A DNA stretch of 64,000 nucleotides from Myxocyprinus asiaticus (taxonomy: Eukaryota > Chordata > Actinopteri > Cypriniformes > Catostomidae): contig NC_059363.1 of NCBI RefSeq assembly GCF_019703515.2, positions 1 to 64,000 on the forward strand. The letters run 5' to 3'. Below, one piece after another: positions 1 to 27,700 of this stretch. Position 1 is the first letter of the stretch. Each line of letters begins with the position of its first letter. The notes beneath the pieces are model-generated. The model was not told the origin of the DNA and did not search any database. It saw nothing but the letters and a program-made list of their open reading frames with translations. Both the position numbers and the translations under genes were made by a program.

Positions 1-146
1 AATCTCCATTCACTTGCATTTTAAGGACCTTCTGAGCTGAGATATTTTACTATTTTTCTTCAAATGTGTTCTGCTGAAGAAAGAAAGTCATACACACCTG
101 CGATATCATGAGGGGGAGTAAATGAACTAATCCTTTATAAATACTG
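1..146. mobile_element. Fragment of a dispersed teleost MITE-like repeat in an LRR1 intron
   Basis: This AT-rich stretch contains landmarks such as CATTCACTTGCAT, GTGTTCTGCTGAAGAAAG and AAAGTCATACACA followed by a GAGTAAATGA end. The same order of landmarks occurs at 14216-14475 and 34366-35051, which marks it as a copy of a dispersed element. Only the right half is present and the left part lies outside the window. It falls in the LRR1 intron after coding exon 2. The family name is not assigned. Confidence 0.6.
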
Positions 147-203
147 TCATTTAAAATGTGAACTGAAATCTTTAAGCAGTAAAATTGAGAATGTTCTTCT
201 TAC

Positions 204-595
204 TTTACTCAAACAGATGTCAATAGCCGGTTCCTTCAGTCGAACTGTAGCTTTACCTTCTTCAACAAACCATGTGAAGAACTTCTCAATGTTCTCCTTC
301 AGCTGTACAGAAACAAACACACATTCATAAAGTCCTGATGAAATCACAGATCTGAACATCTTCATGAACATATAAACTCATGTTGACAGTCTGTACATGA
401 GAAATGTCTTGCCTTGTATTTGGATCCGCTTCTATCTTTGGCAGTGCAGATTAACAGATACAAACTGCTGCTGTGAGAACTTCTGTCCACATGTTTCCCG
501 ATGGATAAAACCGCTCGACTGGATTTACCTTTATTCTTCAGACCGACAGTCGGCAACATCCGATTCACAACCTCCACATCACACTGCAACTTCAT
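204..595 (-). CDS. lrr1: LRR1 (PPIL5), N-terminal part: coding exons 1-2 only
   Basis: LRR1 is the leucine-rich-repeat substrate receptor of the CUL2-elongin B/C ubiquitin ligase; in vertebrates CUL2-LRR1 acts on the replicative helicase at replication termination. Coding exon 1 is 595-413 (61 codons, starts MKLQCDVEVVNRMLP) and exon 2 is 302-204 (33 codons, contains FVEEGKATVRLKEP and DICLSK). Joined, they align without gaps to my memory of the start of human LRR1 (MKLHCEVEV, RYELRENIEQFF, GKATVRLKEP, DICLSK). The encoded part is the N-terminal PH-like region; the leucine-rich repeats and elongin-binding box would be to the left of the window. Exon 2 ends AAA with donor GTAAGA. Intron 1 has an unusual GC donor at 412-411 and a normal AG acceptor at 304-303. 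The start ATG sits just after a CAG|G acceptor-like sequence, so a non-coding exon upstream is likely. The next 3.6 kb upstream are tandem copies of this start region. Confidence 0.9.
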
Positions 596-600
596 CCTGA

Positions 601-604
601 CAAA

Positions 605-645
<41 letters not shown>

Positions 646-3600
646 CATCAGCTGACACACAAACAAACAACTTCATCCTGACAAACACACACACACACAA
701 CATCAGCTGACACACAAACAAACAACTTCATCCTGACAAACACAAACACACAACTTCATCCTGACAAACACACACACACACACACACAACATCAGCTGAC
801 ACACACACAACTTCATCCTGACAAACACACACAACATCAGCTGACACACAAACACACAACTTCATCCTGACAAACACACACAGACACAACATCAGCTGAC
901 ACACAAACACACAACTTCATCCTGACAAACACAAACACACAACTTCATCCTGGCAAACACACACATCAGCTGACACACAAACACACAACTTCATCCTCAC
1001 AAACACACACAACATCAGCTGACACACAAACACACAACTTCATCCTGACAAACACACACAGACACAACATCAGCTGACACACAAACAAACAACTTCATCC
1101 TGACAAACACACACAAACACACAACTTCATCCTGGCAAACACACACATCAGCTGACACACAAACACACAACTTCATCCTCACAAACACACACAACATCAG
1201 CTGACACACAAACACACAACTTCATCCTGACAAACACACACAGACACAACATCAGCTGACACACAAACAAACAACTTCATCCTGACAAACACACACAAAC
1301 ACACAACTTCATCCTGGCAAACACACACATCAGCTGACACACAAACACACAACTTCATCCTCACAAACACACACAACATCAGCTGACACACAAACACACA
1401 ACTTCATCCTGACAAACACACACAGACACAACATCAGCTGACACACAAACACACACCTTCATCCTGACAAACACACACAAACACACAACTTCATCCTGAC
1501 AAACACACACAGACACACAACATCAGCTGACACACAAACACACAACTTCATCCTGACAAACACACACAGACACAACATCAGCTGACACACAAACACACAA
1601 CTTCATCCTGACAAACACACACAGACACACAACATCAGCTGACACACACAACTTAATCCTGACAAACACACAGACACAACATCAGCCGACACACAAACAC
1701 ACAACTTCATCCTGACAAACACACACAGACACAACATCAGCTGACACACAAACACACAACTTCATCCTGACAAACACACACAGACACAACATCAGCTGAC
1801 ACACAAACACACAACTTCATCCTGACAAACACACACAGACACAACATCAGCTGACACACAAACACACAACTTCATCCTGACAAACACACACAGACACAAC
1901 ATCAGCTGACACACAAACAAACAACTTCATCCTGACAAACACACACCTTCATCCTGACAAACACACACAAACACACAACTTCATCCTGACAAACACACAC
2001 AGACACAACATCAGCCGACACACAAACACACAACTTCATCCTGACAAACACACACAGACACACAACATCAGCTGACACACACAACTTAATCCTGACAAAC
2101 ACACAGACACAACATCAGCCGACACACAAACACACAACTTCATCCTGACAAACACACACAGACACAACATCAGCTGACACACAAACACAACTTCATCCTG
2201 ACAAACACACACAGACACAACATCAGCTGACACACAAACACACAACTTCACCCTGACAAACACACAGACACACAACATCAGCTGACACACAGACACACAA
2301 CTTCATCCTGACAAACACACACAACTTCATCCTGACAAACACACACAACTTCATCCTGACAAACACACACAGACACAACATCTGCTGACACACAAACACA
2401 TAACTTAATCCTGACAAACACAAACACACAATTTAATCCTGACAAACACACACAGACACAACATCAGCTGACACACAAACACACAACTTCATCCTGACAA
2501 ACACACAGACACACAACATCAGCTGACACAAAAACACACAACTTCATCCTGACAAACACACACAGACACAACATCAGCTGACACACAAACACACAACTTC
2601 ATCCTGACAAACACACAGACACACAACATCAGCTGACACACAGACACACAACTTCATCCTGACAAACACACACAACTTCATCCTGACAAACACACACAGA
2701 CACAACATCTGCTGACACACAAACACATAACTTAATCCTGACAAACACAAACACACAATTTAATCCTGACAAACACACACAGACACAACATCAGCTGACA
2801 CACAAACACACAACTTAATCCTGATAAACACAGACACAACATCAGCCGACACACAAACACACAACTTCATCCTGACAAACACACACAGACACACAACATC
2901 AGCTGACACACAAACACACAACTTAATCCTGACAAACACACACAGACACACAACATCAGCTGACACACAGGCACACAACTTCATCCTGACAAACACACAC
3001 AGACACACAACATCAGCTGACACACAGGCACACAACTTCATCCTGACAAACACACACAGACACACAACATCAGCTGACACACAGGCACACAACTTCATCC
3101 TGACAAACACACACAGACACACAACATCAGCTGACACACAGGCACACAACTTCATCCTGACAAACACACACAGACACACAACATCAGCTGACACACAAAC
3201 ACACAACTTCATCCTGACAAACATACAAACACACAACTTCATCCTGACAAACACACACAGACACAACATCAGCTGACACACAAACACACACCTTCATCCT
3301 GACAAACACACATCTTCATCCTGACAAACACACAACTTCATCCTGACACACACACAAACACACAACTTCATCCTGACACACACACAAACACACAACTTCA
3401 TCCTGACAAACACACACACACAACTTCATCCTGACAAACACACACACACAACTTCATCCTGACAAACACACACAAACACACAACTTCATCCTGACAAACA
3501 CACACAAACACACAACTTCATCTGACACACACACACACACAACTTCATCCTGACAAACACACACACACACACAACATCAGCTGACACACAACTTCATCCT

Positions 3601-3890
3601 GACAAACACACAACTTCATCCTGACAAACACACAACTTCATCCTGACAAACACACAACTTCATCCTGACAAACACACAACATCAGCTGACACAGACACAG
3701 ACACACAACTTCATCCTGACAAACACACACACAAACAACTTCAGCTGACACACAAACACACAGCTTCATCCTGACAAACACACAACTTCAGCTGACACAC
3801 ACAACTTCATCCTGACAAACACACAACTTCAGCTGAGACACACACACACACACACACAACTTCATCCTAATAAACACAAACCTTCAGCTG

Positions 3891-3922
<32 letters not shown>

Positions 3923-4172
3923 AACTTCATCCTAATAAACACAAACACAAAACTTCAGCTGACACACACACAAACAAACAAACACACAACTTCAGCTGAC
4001 ACACACACACAACTTCATCCTGACAAACACACAACTTCATCCTAATAAACACACACACACAACTTCATCCTGACAAACACACAACTTCATCCTAATAAAC
4101 ACACACACACAACTTCATCTGACACACACACACAAACACACAACTTCAGCTGACAAACACACAACTTCAGCT
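601..4172. repeat. CA-rich minisatellite carrying copies of the LRR1 start-codon segment
   Basis: About 3.6 kb of tandem repeat with unit lengths near 55-57 bp plus shortened forms. Each full unit has ACTTCATCCTGACAAAC, a CA run, ACATCAGCTGACAC and another CA run. By eye there are on the order of 80 copies of TTCATCCTGAC. On the minus strand this reads GTCAGGATGAAGTTG, the same bases that form the LRR1 acceptor, start codon and first codons at 600-588. Units form higher-order blocks: for example 1015-1215 and 1197-1397 translate identically (182-bp offset), and a GGCACACAAC variant recurs every 57 bp at about 2970-3160. Confidence 0.95.
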
Positions 4173-4479
4173 GAGTTACACGAGCAACCATCCACAATCC
4201 TATCTGTGATCAACACATTACTAAATGGTTAGGGAGATTAATTGATTATTTGTTCCGAAACTGCCTGTGTTTGGCAAGTTTGACAGAAATAAATCAATAA
4301 AAATGGAACAAACCTCTCGCGCTCCGCTGATTTGTTCTTCTGTTCGAAGTCTGTTCATTAGCAAACCAACAGATCCATAATATGACAAACTCCACACGCA
4401 AACTAATCGATTTAAATAACACATGAACAAAAACACGCTGAAATCATGGTTCGGGTCTCTTTGATCACCTACGTAACAC

Positions 4480-4680
4480 GCGCATGACGTTCAACGTTCC
4501 GCGCTCTTCGAGCCACACATCGCGCATGCGCACTGAACACACGTACTGACCTCAGGAAGATGGCGGCATTACAGAACCAGACGCTATTTCCGGTGGAGAC
4601 TTTCTTCAGTTAAATGATTTTAATTGAACTCAGCAACGCTGTAAACGAGTTGCCATGAATCTGTAATGTATATAAAAGGA
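4480..4680. promoter_or_regulatory. Putative divergent LRR1/KLHDC2 promoter
   Basis: Between the minisatellite and KLHDC2 lies a GC-richer stretch. It has an NRF1-type palindrome CGCGCATGCGCAC at 4521-4533, a YY1-type AAGATGGCGGC at 4557-4567 and a CCGG/ETS-like TTTCCGG at about 4586. A TATAAAAG box follows at 4671-4678 in plus orientation. YY1 motifs of this form usually lie just downstream of housekeeping start sites, so transcription probably starts near here. Assignment of start sites to LRR1 or KLHDC2 is inferred. The rest of 4173-5115 shows only AT-rich sequence and a TG repeat. Confidence 0.55.
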
Positions 4681-4935
4681 GTGTGGGCTTTACAAGTGTT
4701 CTTCAGTGTGAGTATTTTTCTGTCTTTCGATTGTACCGGTGCGCGCGCAGCTGCTGCTCAAAATAAACAACACAGTCAGACGAGCGCGTGATTAATTACT
4801 GAAGATCAATCACTTCAATTGATCAACACAACAGATAATTTCACCGTAACGAACACGACACGAGCCACAATTAAAAACACTGACCATTTGATTATTGATT
4901 ATTTGTGTAACTTTACTGTAAATACATGTTACACG

Positions 4936-4936
<1 letters not shown>

Positions 4937-4998
<62 letters not shown>
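4937..4998. repeat. (TG)n microsatellite
   Basis: An uninterrupted TG dinucleotide run of about 62 bases upstream of the KLHDC2 start codon. Short translated frames over it are low-complexity noise. Confidence 0.95.
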
Positions 4999-4999
<1 letters not shown>

Positions 5000-5115
5000 T
5001 TAACGTGACATTTATAGGAAACCTGCATTTGAATTGATCATGACTGCACATTATACTGATGTTTTATTAAAGTATTTAAATGTGTTTTTATATCTGATTA
5101 AAGTGATTGTCTGAG

Positions 5116-7912
5116 ATGGAGGAAGAAAATCAGCCACAAATCATGGAAGATGATGATGATGATGAAGATGAGGGGGCTTTTGAGTGGGATGCAGCACACG
5201 AGGATGACCGAGACTTTGATTGGTCGGAGAATGAAGATGATGAAGAGCAGGTGTTTGTGTCCAGATCGAGTCCGGCAGAGCGCAGCGGTCACATCGCAGT
5301 CACTGACGGCAGCTGTATGTTTGTTTGGGCGGGTTATAAGGTCAGTCACCTCCATCATTCAGTTCTTTCACATCTGTGGATGTCATCTCTACTGTGCTGA
5401 AGAAAGTGAAACTGTCATTTTATCAGAACGCTGATGCTGAAGCGCCGGGATTCATTGACTTTTACTTGCCCAAGAATGAAATCTGGATATACAACATGGA
5501 GACGAGAAGATGGTAAATTGACTCCTGATGTCACATGGAAGGATGAAAGTGCTTTTGCTATTATTGACTGATTTTTGTTTTTTACAGGAGAATGAAGCGT
5601 TCAGAAGGAGACGTGCCAAACTCCATGTCGGGCAGCTGTGGTGTGTGTGTGGATGGTGTTCTGTATCTGTTCGGTGGTCATCACGCCAGAGGAAACACCA
5701 ACCTGGTGAAGATTTCTAACAATCCCACAGGACGATTCGAGTTACACTTTTACATTTCAAACATGTTGCTTTTGCTTCTGTGTGTTGTGCAGGTTTATCG
5801 TCTGCCGCTGCGAGCGTTTGAGTTGCGTTGGGAAAAGATGAGCGATCTGACGGGTCTGCCGCCAACATGTAAAGATAAACTGGGCTGCTGGATTCACAAA
5901 AACAAGTGTGTCTTCATCAGACATGAACTGGACATTAAGATGAGATCTAGTGCAACACTCATTTGAAATCTGTTCACTTCTTCACACGTGAACACATTTA
6001 CTTCATGTTGTTTGAGTCGTTTTGTCGTCTTGTTCACACAGACTGGTGTATTTCGGTGGCTACGGCTACATCGCACAACCGGGTCACAGAGGAACATTTG
6101 AACTGGATGAGAATTCATTCATGGTGAGTCAGTTCATTATCAAACATTGTTTTTGACTCGTCTGATGATAATAAATGTAGAGATGACGTGATGTTTTTCA
6201 GGGGAATCACGCGGGCCGCGGGTGGAATAATCACATACACATCCTGGATCTGGAGACGTCAGCCTGGACTCAACCCATCACACAGGTGAATCTGTTATTA
6301 TTCATGTATTAATTCATCTGTGATCAGTCAATGTCTGATGAAACTCATTCGCTCATGTGTGTCCACACAGGGAAACGCTCCGTCACCACGAGCAGCTCAC
6401 GCGTGTGCCACATTAGGAAACAGAGGTTACGTGTTTGGAGGACGTTATATGGTCAGTGTTTGTGTGATGAATGTCACAGTGAATGAAAACACACACACAC
6501 ACTCACACACACACACTTACACTCACTCACGCTCACTCACACACACATACACACACTCACACACTCACACACACACACTTACACTCACTCACACACACTC
6601 ACACACACATACACACACTTACACTCACTCACACACACTCACACACACATACACACACTTACACTCACTCACACTCACTCACACACACACTCACACAAAC
6701 ACACACACTTTAAAAGTTGTCCACTCGTGAAGGTAGTACCATATGAATAAGAACTGTTATAGGCTGATAATAATGTAGTTCTCTGTTTATTTAATTTTGC
6801 ACAACAGGATCATCGGCTGAATGATTTGTACTTCATTAATCTGGACACGTGGGAGTGGAGCGAGATGTGAGTTTCTAGTGTTGCTGAAATATTGTGAATA
6901 TCTGTGAAATTGATCTGATTCTGAACATGTGAATCTTGTGATGATTTTAGGTGTGTTCCTCAAAACGGTCCCGTCGGCCGCTCGTGGCATTCTCTCACAC
7001 CAGTGTCACATGATCATCTCTTTCTATTCGGCGGCTTCACGACCAACAGAGAAACTCTGAGTGAGTGACACATACGAGACACAGATGAGACACAGATGAG
7101 ACAAACACACGTTTCATTGACGTGTTTGTTTTGTAGGTGACGCCTGGATTTACTGTGTCAGCACAAACGAATGGAAAGTGTTTAAACACGAGCACACGGA
7201 GCGTCCCCGGTGCGTCAGTCGTCTGATATTCATCACGTCTGTTCAGTGTCACACATTATGTTTTTCATGATGTTCATGTGTGTTTTCTGCAGATTGTGGC
7301 ACACGGCGTGTTTTGGTGCTGATGGCGAGGTGTTTGTTTTTGGAGGATGTGCTAATAATCTTCTCTCTCATCAACAAGCCGTGAGTAAAATATGACATCA
7401 TAATCCTCTCAGAATGAGCGATTTCAATTATTAATAAAATATCACGTTTGTTACTAGCATACAGTTCTTTTGTTGTTGTTTTTACATTAATGGAGAGATA
7501 CAGGACTGTCACAATGTACAAATGATTGTCAAACATGTAAAGAGTCACAGAATTTATTATGCATAATGAAGTGTTTTCTATATTGACACAACATGAGCTC
7601 TTCTGGTTCTCTTGTAAATACATTGATTGTATTTTTGTTGTTGTATTATTTAAAGGCTCATAGTAATGAACTATTGGTGTTTAGTGTTCAGCCCAAATCG
7701 CTGCTCAGGTGAGTTTATTTTTATCAAGTAAGATTTCGATTAGAGCCCCATAATGCTCAGAAACGGTTCTGATGGTCTCTGACTGCTGTTGGATCTTCAG
7801 GTTCTGTTTAGATGCAGCTGTTGAGCACCAGAAACATCTGGAGAACATGTGGAACGTTCTTCCCAAACATCTACTGCATCGGCTTACACAGAGGATCATG
7901 GCAGAATCCTAG
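5116..7912 (+). CDS. klhdc2: KLHDC2, kelch-repeat substrate receptor of CRL2 (13 coding exons)
   Basis: KLHDC2 is the CUL2-elongin B/C receptor that binds C-terminal diglycine degrons. Coding exons: 5116-5340, 5427-5512, 5588-5705, 5793-5905, 6042-6123, 6202-6285, 6371-6451, 6808-6866, 6951-7060, 7137-7209, 7293-7380, 7656-7708 and 7801-7912 (stop TAG). All introns are GT-AG and the sum is 1284 bases, 427 residues (human about 406). The kelch blades are plain: AERSGHIAV, SMSGSCGVCVDGVLYLFGG, PRAAHACATLGNRGYVFGG, GRSWHSLTP, FLFGGF and RLWHTAC with VFGGCANNLL. Residues matching the human degron-binding Arg-Arg-Ser set appear kept: GGR and DHR at the exon 7/8 junction, and Ser in GRSWHS. The C-terminal helix region (LPKHLLHRL) fits the elongin-binding end. 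The start ATG at 5116 opens an acidic extension of about 55 residues before the first blade, longer than in human. KLHDC2 rather than KLHDC1 is chosen because of LYLFGGHHARGNTN and the FYLP-IYNMET exon. Confidence 0.95.
6488..6711. repeat. (CA)n/(CACT)n microsatellite in KLHDC2 intron 7
   Basis: ACACAC runs broken by CT steps such as CACTCACAC and CACTTACACTCACTC, in about five imperfect longer blocks. It lies wholly inside the intron between the exons ending at 6451 and starting at 6808. Confidence 0.95.
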
Positions 7913-8514
7913 AACACAATTACACGCTTCATCAAACATGATGAGAACAAGAATATTAGTGTGAAAACTGTAAATACTTCATTTACTCGCTGTAAACACA
8001 CACAAATATTCTGTATTTGATTTGAACATTTTTACTAAATATTTATGATAAAAACACATTTCCAGCATTAAATACATGGAATTAACAAGCCACCATCAAA
8101 CACTGTCTTGTGTGGATATTATTACATCATTTTTATTATTAAAATTTGCCTCATTATTACCAAACAATTCATTCTTTGTGTGTGCGAGAGATCCTGTCAG
8201 TCTCCAAAACCATTTATAATAATTCTGAATCAGACATCAGTACTTTTTACATCAATACAGAAGTTTCTGGATAATTTTGATCCTTGCAGGAAAAATGTCA
8301 ATATCCATCACAACTCTAATCCTGATCAAGACATTAAAGAAAACTGAAGTGTGTTTTGTAACTCTGTGATTTTTATACAGATTCTTTTTAAAGTTCATCA
8401 GACTTGATGAAATATTAAACTGAAGATGGTTTTATTAACGGGTTTGATTTAAGTGAAAAGGGTTCGTTATTTTCATTTCTTTTGTACAAGAATAGAGTTC
8501 ATGTGATGATTGTG

Positions 8515-8520
8515 AATAAA
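8515..8520 (+). terminator. Candidate KLHDC2 poly(A) signal AATAAA
   Basis: AATAAA about 600 bases after the KLHDC2 stop codon. It is the clearest plus-strand hexamer before the NEMF coding exons; usage is not shown by the sequence. Confidence 0.4.
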
Positions 8521-8575
8521 AACAAAACACAAAACTTAAGCCATGTTTCATTTAATTCTGTTATAAAATATAACT

Positions 8576-8581
8576 TTTATT
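8576..8581 (-). terminator. Candidate NEMF poly(A) signal AATAAA
   Basis: TTTATT on the plus strand gives AATAAA on the minus strand about 100 bases after the NEMF stop codon. Further hexamers at about 8431-8436 and 8132-8137 are alternatives. Confidence 0.4.
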
Positions 8582-8678
8582 TGAAATGTTTAGTCTTTCA
8601 AAACACGATTATAAGCATCTCTGGATCAGAAGTTCTCATTAGAAATGAAACAGAATTGTGTTCAGAGTTTCAACAGCT

Positions 8679-24340
<15,662 letters not shown>

Positions 24341-24703
24341 GATTATTGATTAATGTATATTATAAACTCTGATTTCAGACATCTGACACGCGTGATGTCT
24401 CTGTGCTGACTGTGTGCGCATGCGCGTCTGTGCGTTACGGAAGCCCGTTTGTGTTTTATCCAGAAGCGATCAGTAAATAAAATAATAATAATGAAACAAA
24501 ACAAGCTTTAATGGATTCATAATCTAACGATACTAATAATCAATATATTTATAAATGCGAGGTGTTGCGACAGCTGGATTCTGAATGTCCTGTGATATGT
24601 GTTCATTAAATGGACATTTGTTCTGCTGTAATTAGACATTCTAAACGCTTTGAAATGAAAAACTAAATTCAGCGTAAATGTGTATAAATGAGTCGCGTCA
24701 TCG
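24341..24703. promoter_or_regulatory. Bidirectional NEMF/MOK promoter
   Basis: Only 363 bases separate the NEMF start codon (minus, 24340) and the proposed MOK start codon (plus, 24704). An NRF1-type palindrome TGCGCATGCGCG lies at 24415-24426 in a CpG-containing patch. A CRE-like TGACGTCA at 24220-24227 sits in NEMF intron 1. Shared control of the two genes is inferred from the spacing. Confidence 0.65.
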
Positions 24704-27700
24704 ATGGAGCGTCAGAATCACCTTATACACAGAGGTGAGAATCATCGATTAACATTGAATAATATCGATCAGGTGCATGTTGACCTCGGGCTGCAGGTCA
24801 GAGTTCAGGTGCGCTCCGTTGTCATGGTGACCGCTTGTCTCGCGCAGAAGCTTCATTAGAATGAATGTTTGTGTAATGAACACATGAATTAAATCTCGCC
24901 TTCGTTTATTTGACATATACTTTAAGTGCTCAGTGTGTGTGTGTGATGCGGAATGAACAGTACGTCAAATCGACAGAAACATTCACTCTTTTAATGTCAT
25001 ATACTTCATCTGTATGTTTTTGATTTGCAGATTACAGAATCATCAAGAAGATCGGAGAAGGAACGTTCTCCGAGGTGATGAAGGTCCAGAGTTTGAAGGA
25101 CAGTAAACATTATGCCTGTAAAACCATGAAACAGACCATCAAGAGGTATGACGTCATCTCAGCCTGGCCATGACCCTGAGGTCACATGTTTAACCCCTTC
25201 ATATCCTTCACTTGATCAGTAATATGTGACTTGTTGTCAGTGTGGATCAGGCTCATAATCTGAGAGAAGTTCAAGCCATGAAGAGGTTGAGTCCACATCC
25301 AAACATCCTGCAGCTTCATGAACTCATTTAGTGAGTATTGATCACCACTGCAGTATATGAGTCCCAATATCTGCAGATGATTGACAGATCCAGCTGATCA
25401 CACACTGTTGTTTTACAGCGATCGTGACACTGGAACTCTGTCGTTGATCTGTGAACTCATGGAGATGAACATATACGAGCTCATTAAAGGTGCCGTATGT
25501 TTATTTCACTGACATCATTGTGAGGTTTAGGATTTATAATGTGCCGTGAATTACAGCGAGACCAAATGATGTTCACCTGCAGGGCGGCAGAACCCGTTAC
25601 CGGAGAGTAAAGTCAAACACTACATGTATCAGCTGTGCCGGTCTCTGGATCACATGCACAGGTGACTCTAGTGTACACTTCACACCCTCAGTAGTGTACA
25701 TCATGTGTGACTCGAGTGTAACTGTTGAACTCTGTTGCAGTAATGGAATATTCCACAGAGACGTGAAGCCTGAGAATATCTTGATCAAAGTAAGTGAAAT
25801 GACATGAATTCAAACTGTCGTGAAGAGCTTTTAAACGTGTCAATAGCGTGTCTGTTCCTCACAGGATGACGTGTTGAAGCTGGCAGACTTCGGTTCCTGC
25901 AGGAGCATCTACTCCAAACCTCCACACACGGAGTACATCTCCACACGTTGGTACCGAGCGCCCGAGTGTTTGCTCACAGATGGTCATTACTCTCAGAAGA
26001 TGGACATGTGGAGTGCTGGATGTGTCTTCTTTGAGATCTTCAGGTGTTTGAATGTTCATATGTGATGCGTTTGTTATTCTCATCATCCTGTTCTGATCGG
26101 TCATTCCAATGTCTTCTAGTTTGACTCCTCTGTTTCCTGGACGGAATGAGTTGGACCAGGTCAACAAAATCCACGATGTTCTCGGCGCTCCAGACGGTGC
26201 ACTGCTGCAGAAGTTCAAACAGTAACTAGATATTAAAAACAAGACATTTTGAAAATAATAATTCTTCTCTAACAACAGGAAGTGCAGGAGAGAACGCTTC
26301 ATCTTGTGATGTTTGTGTCTGTTGAAGGTCTCGTGCCATGCGCTTTGATTTCCCTCCTCGTAAAGGCTGCGGGATTTCTCAGCTCATTCCTCATTGTTCT
26401 GCAGTTAGCCTGTCTCTGCTGCACCAGATGTTGACCTATGACCCTGACGAACGCATCAGTGCGCGCACGGCACTGCAACACTCCTGCTTCAGAGAACTGC
26501 GGTGAGCTGCGACTCATTTCATGAACATTAGTCTCACTTGAATCACAATATACAATCACATCCATCTGTTTCTGCCGTTCAGTCATGTCTCGACCTCAAA
26601 CACAAACCCTTCTGTCACAAACACCCCACAGATGAAGTCTTGCAATCGTTTACGCTCGTTCTTTCTCGTGATCTCTCGTAGGATGGCTGAGAGAAAAGCG
26701 ACAAGTCTGCGTAAGGTGATCGGGGCGGTAGTGGGAGAATCGAGCGGGACGCCCGCATCTGTCGATCAACTGTGGCGAATGACACGACAGGGCAGAAGAC
26801 AGGTAACGTTTCAGAGCATCGGTCAATAACTGTACCTGATTGGCTGATGAACTGAAGCACTCACTCCTCTTACTGTCACTTCCAGAATCTACCGACAGTG
26901 ACAAAGGAATATTCCGGTTCAATACGAGTTAATCTCAATCGACAGCATTTGTATCATAATATTGATTACCACATAAATTAATTTCGACTCGTTCCTCCTT
27001 TTCTTTAAAAAAGCACAAATGTGTGTTCCAGTGAGACACTTACAATGGAAGTCAATGGGGTCAATCTGTAAACATTAAAATACTCACTGTTTCAAAAGTA
27101 TAGACACAAGACATAAACAATATGTGTGTTAACATGATTTTACTGTCATAAAATCACTTACTAACCACATCTGTGGAAAGTTAGAGAAATTTTACAACTT
27201 TGTTGCCATGACGACATAACGCTGCAAACCCTTAAACATTTTAAACAACTTTACATCTCAAATAATGCACGAGTTTTAACAGAAGAATTAATGTAAGTGC
27301 TTTTATAAAATTATAAGCGTCACATTTCTGCCTTTAAACCTCCAAAAATTGACCCCATTGACTTCCATTGTAAGTGTCTCACTGGAACACACATTTGTGC
27401 TTTATATAAAGAAAAGGAGGAACGAGTCGAAATACATTTTTGTGGTTATCAATATTATGCCACAAAATGATTGATCTTAACTTGTATTGAACCTGGAATA
27501 TTCCTTCGACGTGCACAAACTCACATTGAGGCAGTTTTGTGATGTCAGTGGTGCAGAATTACACACTTCTCTAAATTAATCCAAAATAATATACAGGATA
27601 TCAGCATCTCTTAATGCATTTCATGTTCTAAAATGGCAAACAAAAAAGTTTTAATCTTTAAACAGGTATCAGTTTTATCAAGTGTTACTGACTTCTTCTC

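Larger units (their letters stand above)
7913..8678. other. Convergent 3' ends of KLHDC2 and NEMF
   Basis: AT-rich, with no coding exon recognisable on either strand. It should hold the 3' untranslated regions of KLHDC2 (plus) and NEMF (minus), which end tail to tail. Candidate poly(A) signals on both strands are listed separately and overlap in position, so the two transcripts may overlap at their ends. Confidence 0.6.

Noticed and set aside
601..4172. Many 60-175-codon frames starting M-K-L or M-F-V-C-Q
   Set aside because: They are translations of the CA-rich minisatellite; the recurring Met-Lys-Leu reflects duplicated LRR1 start-codon sequence, not separate genes.
4671..4678. TATA box as the start of a separate small gene
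   Set aside because: No convincing coding exon or RNA gene follows; kept only as part of the KLHDC2-side promoter region.
5097..5400. Start of KLHDC2 upstream of the ATG at 5116
   Set aside because: The open frame extends a few codons upstream but contains only TTG, not ATG, before 5116; the ATG at 5116 is the first usable start.
26583..26681. Obligatory part of MOK exon 10
   Set aside because: Alignment to human MOK is best when these 33 codons are skipped; kept as an alternative acceptor.
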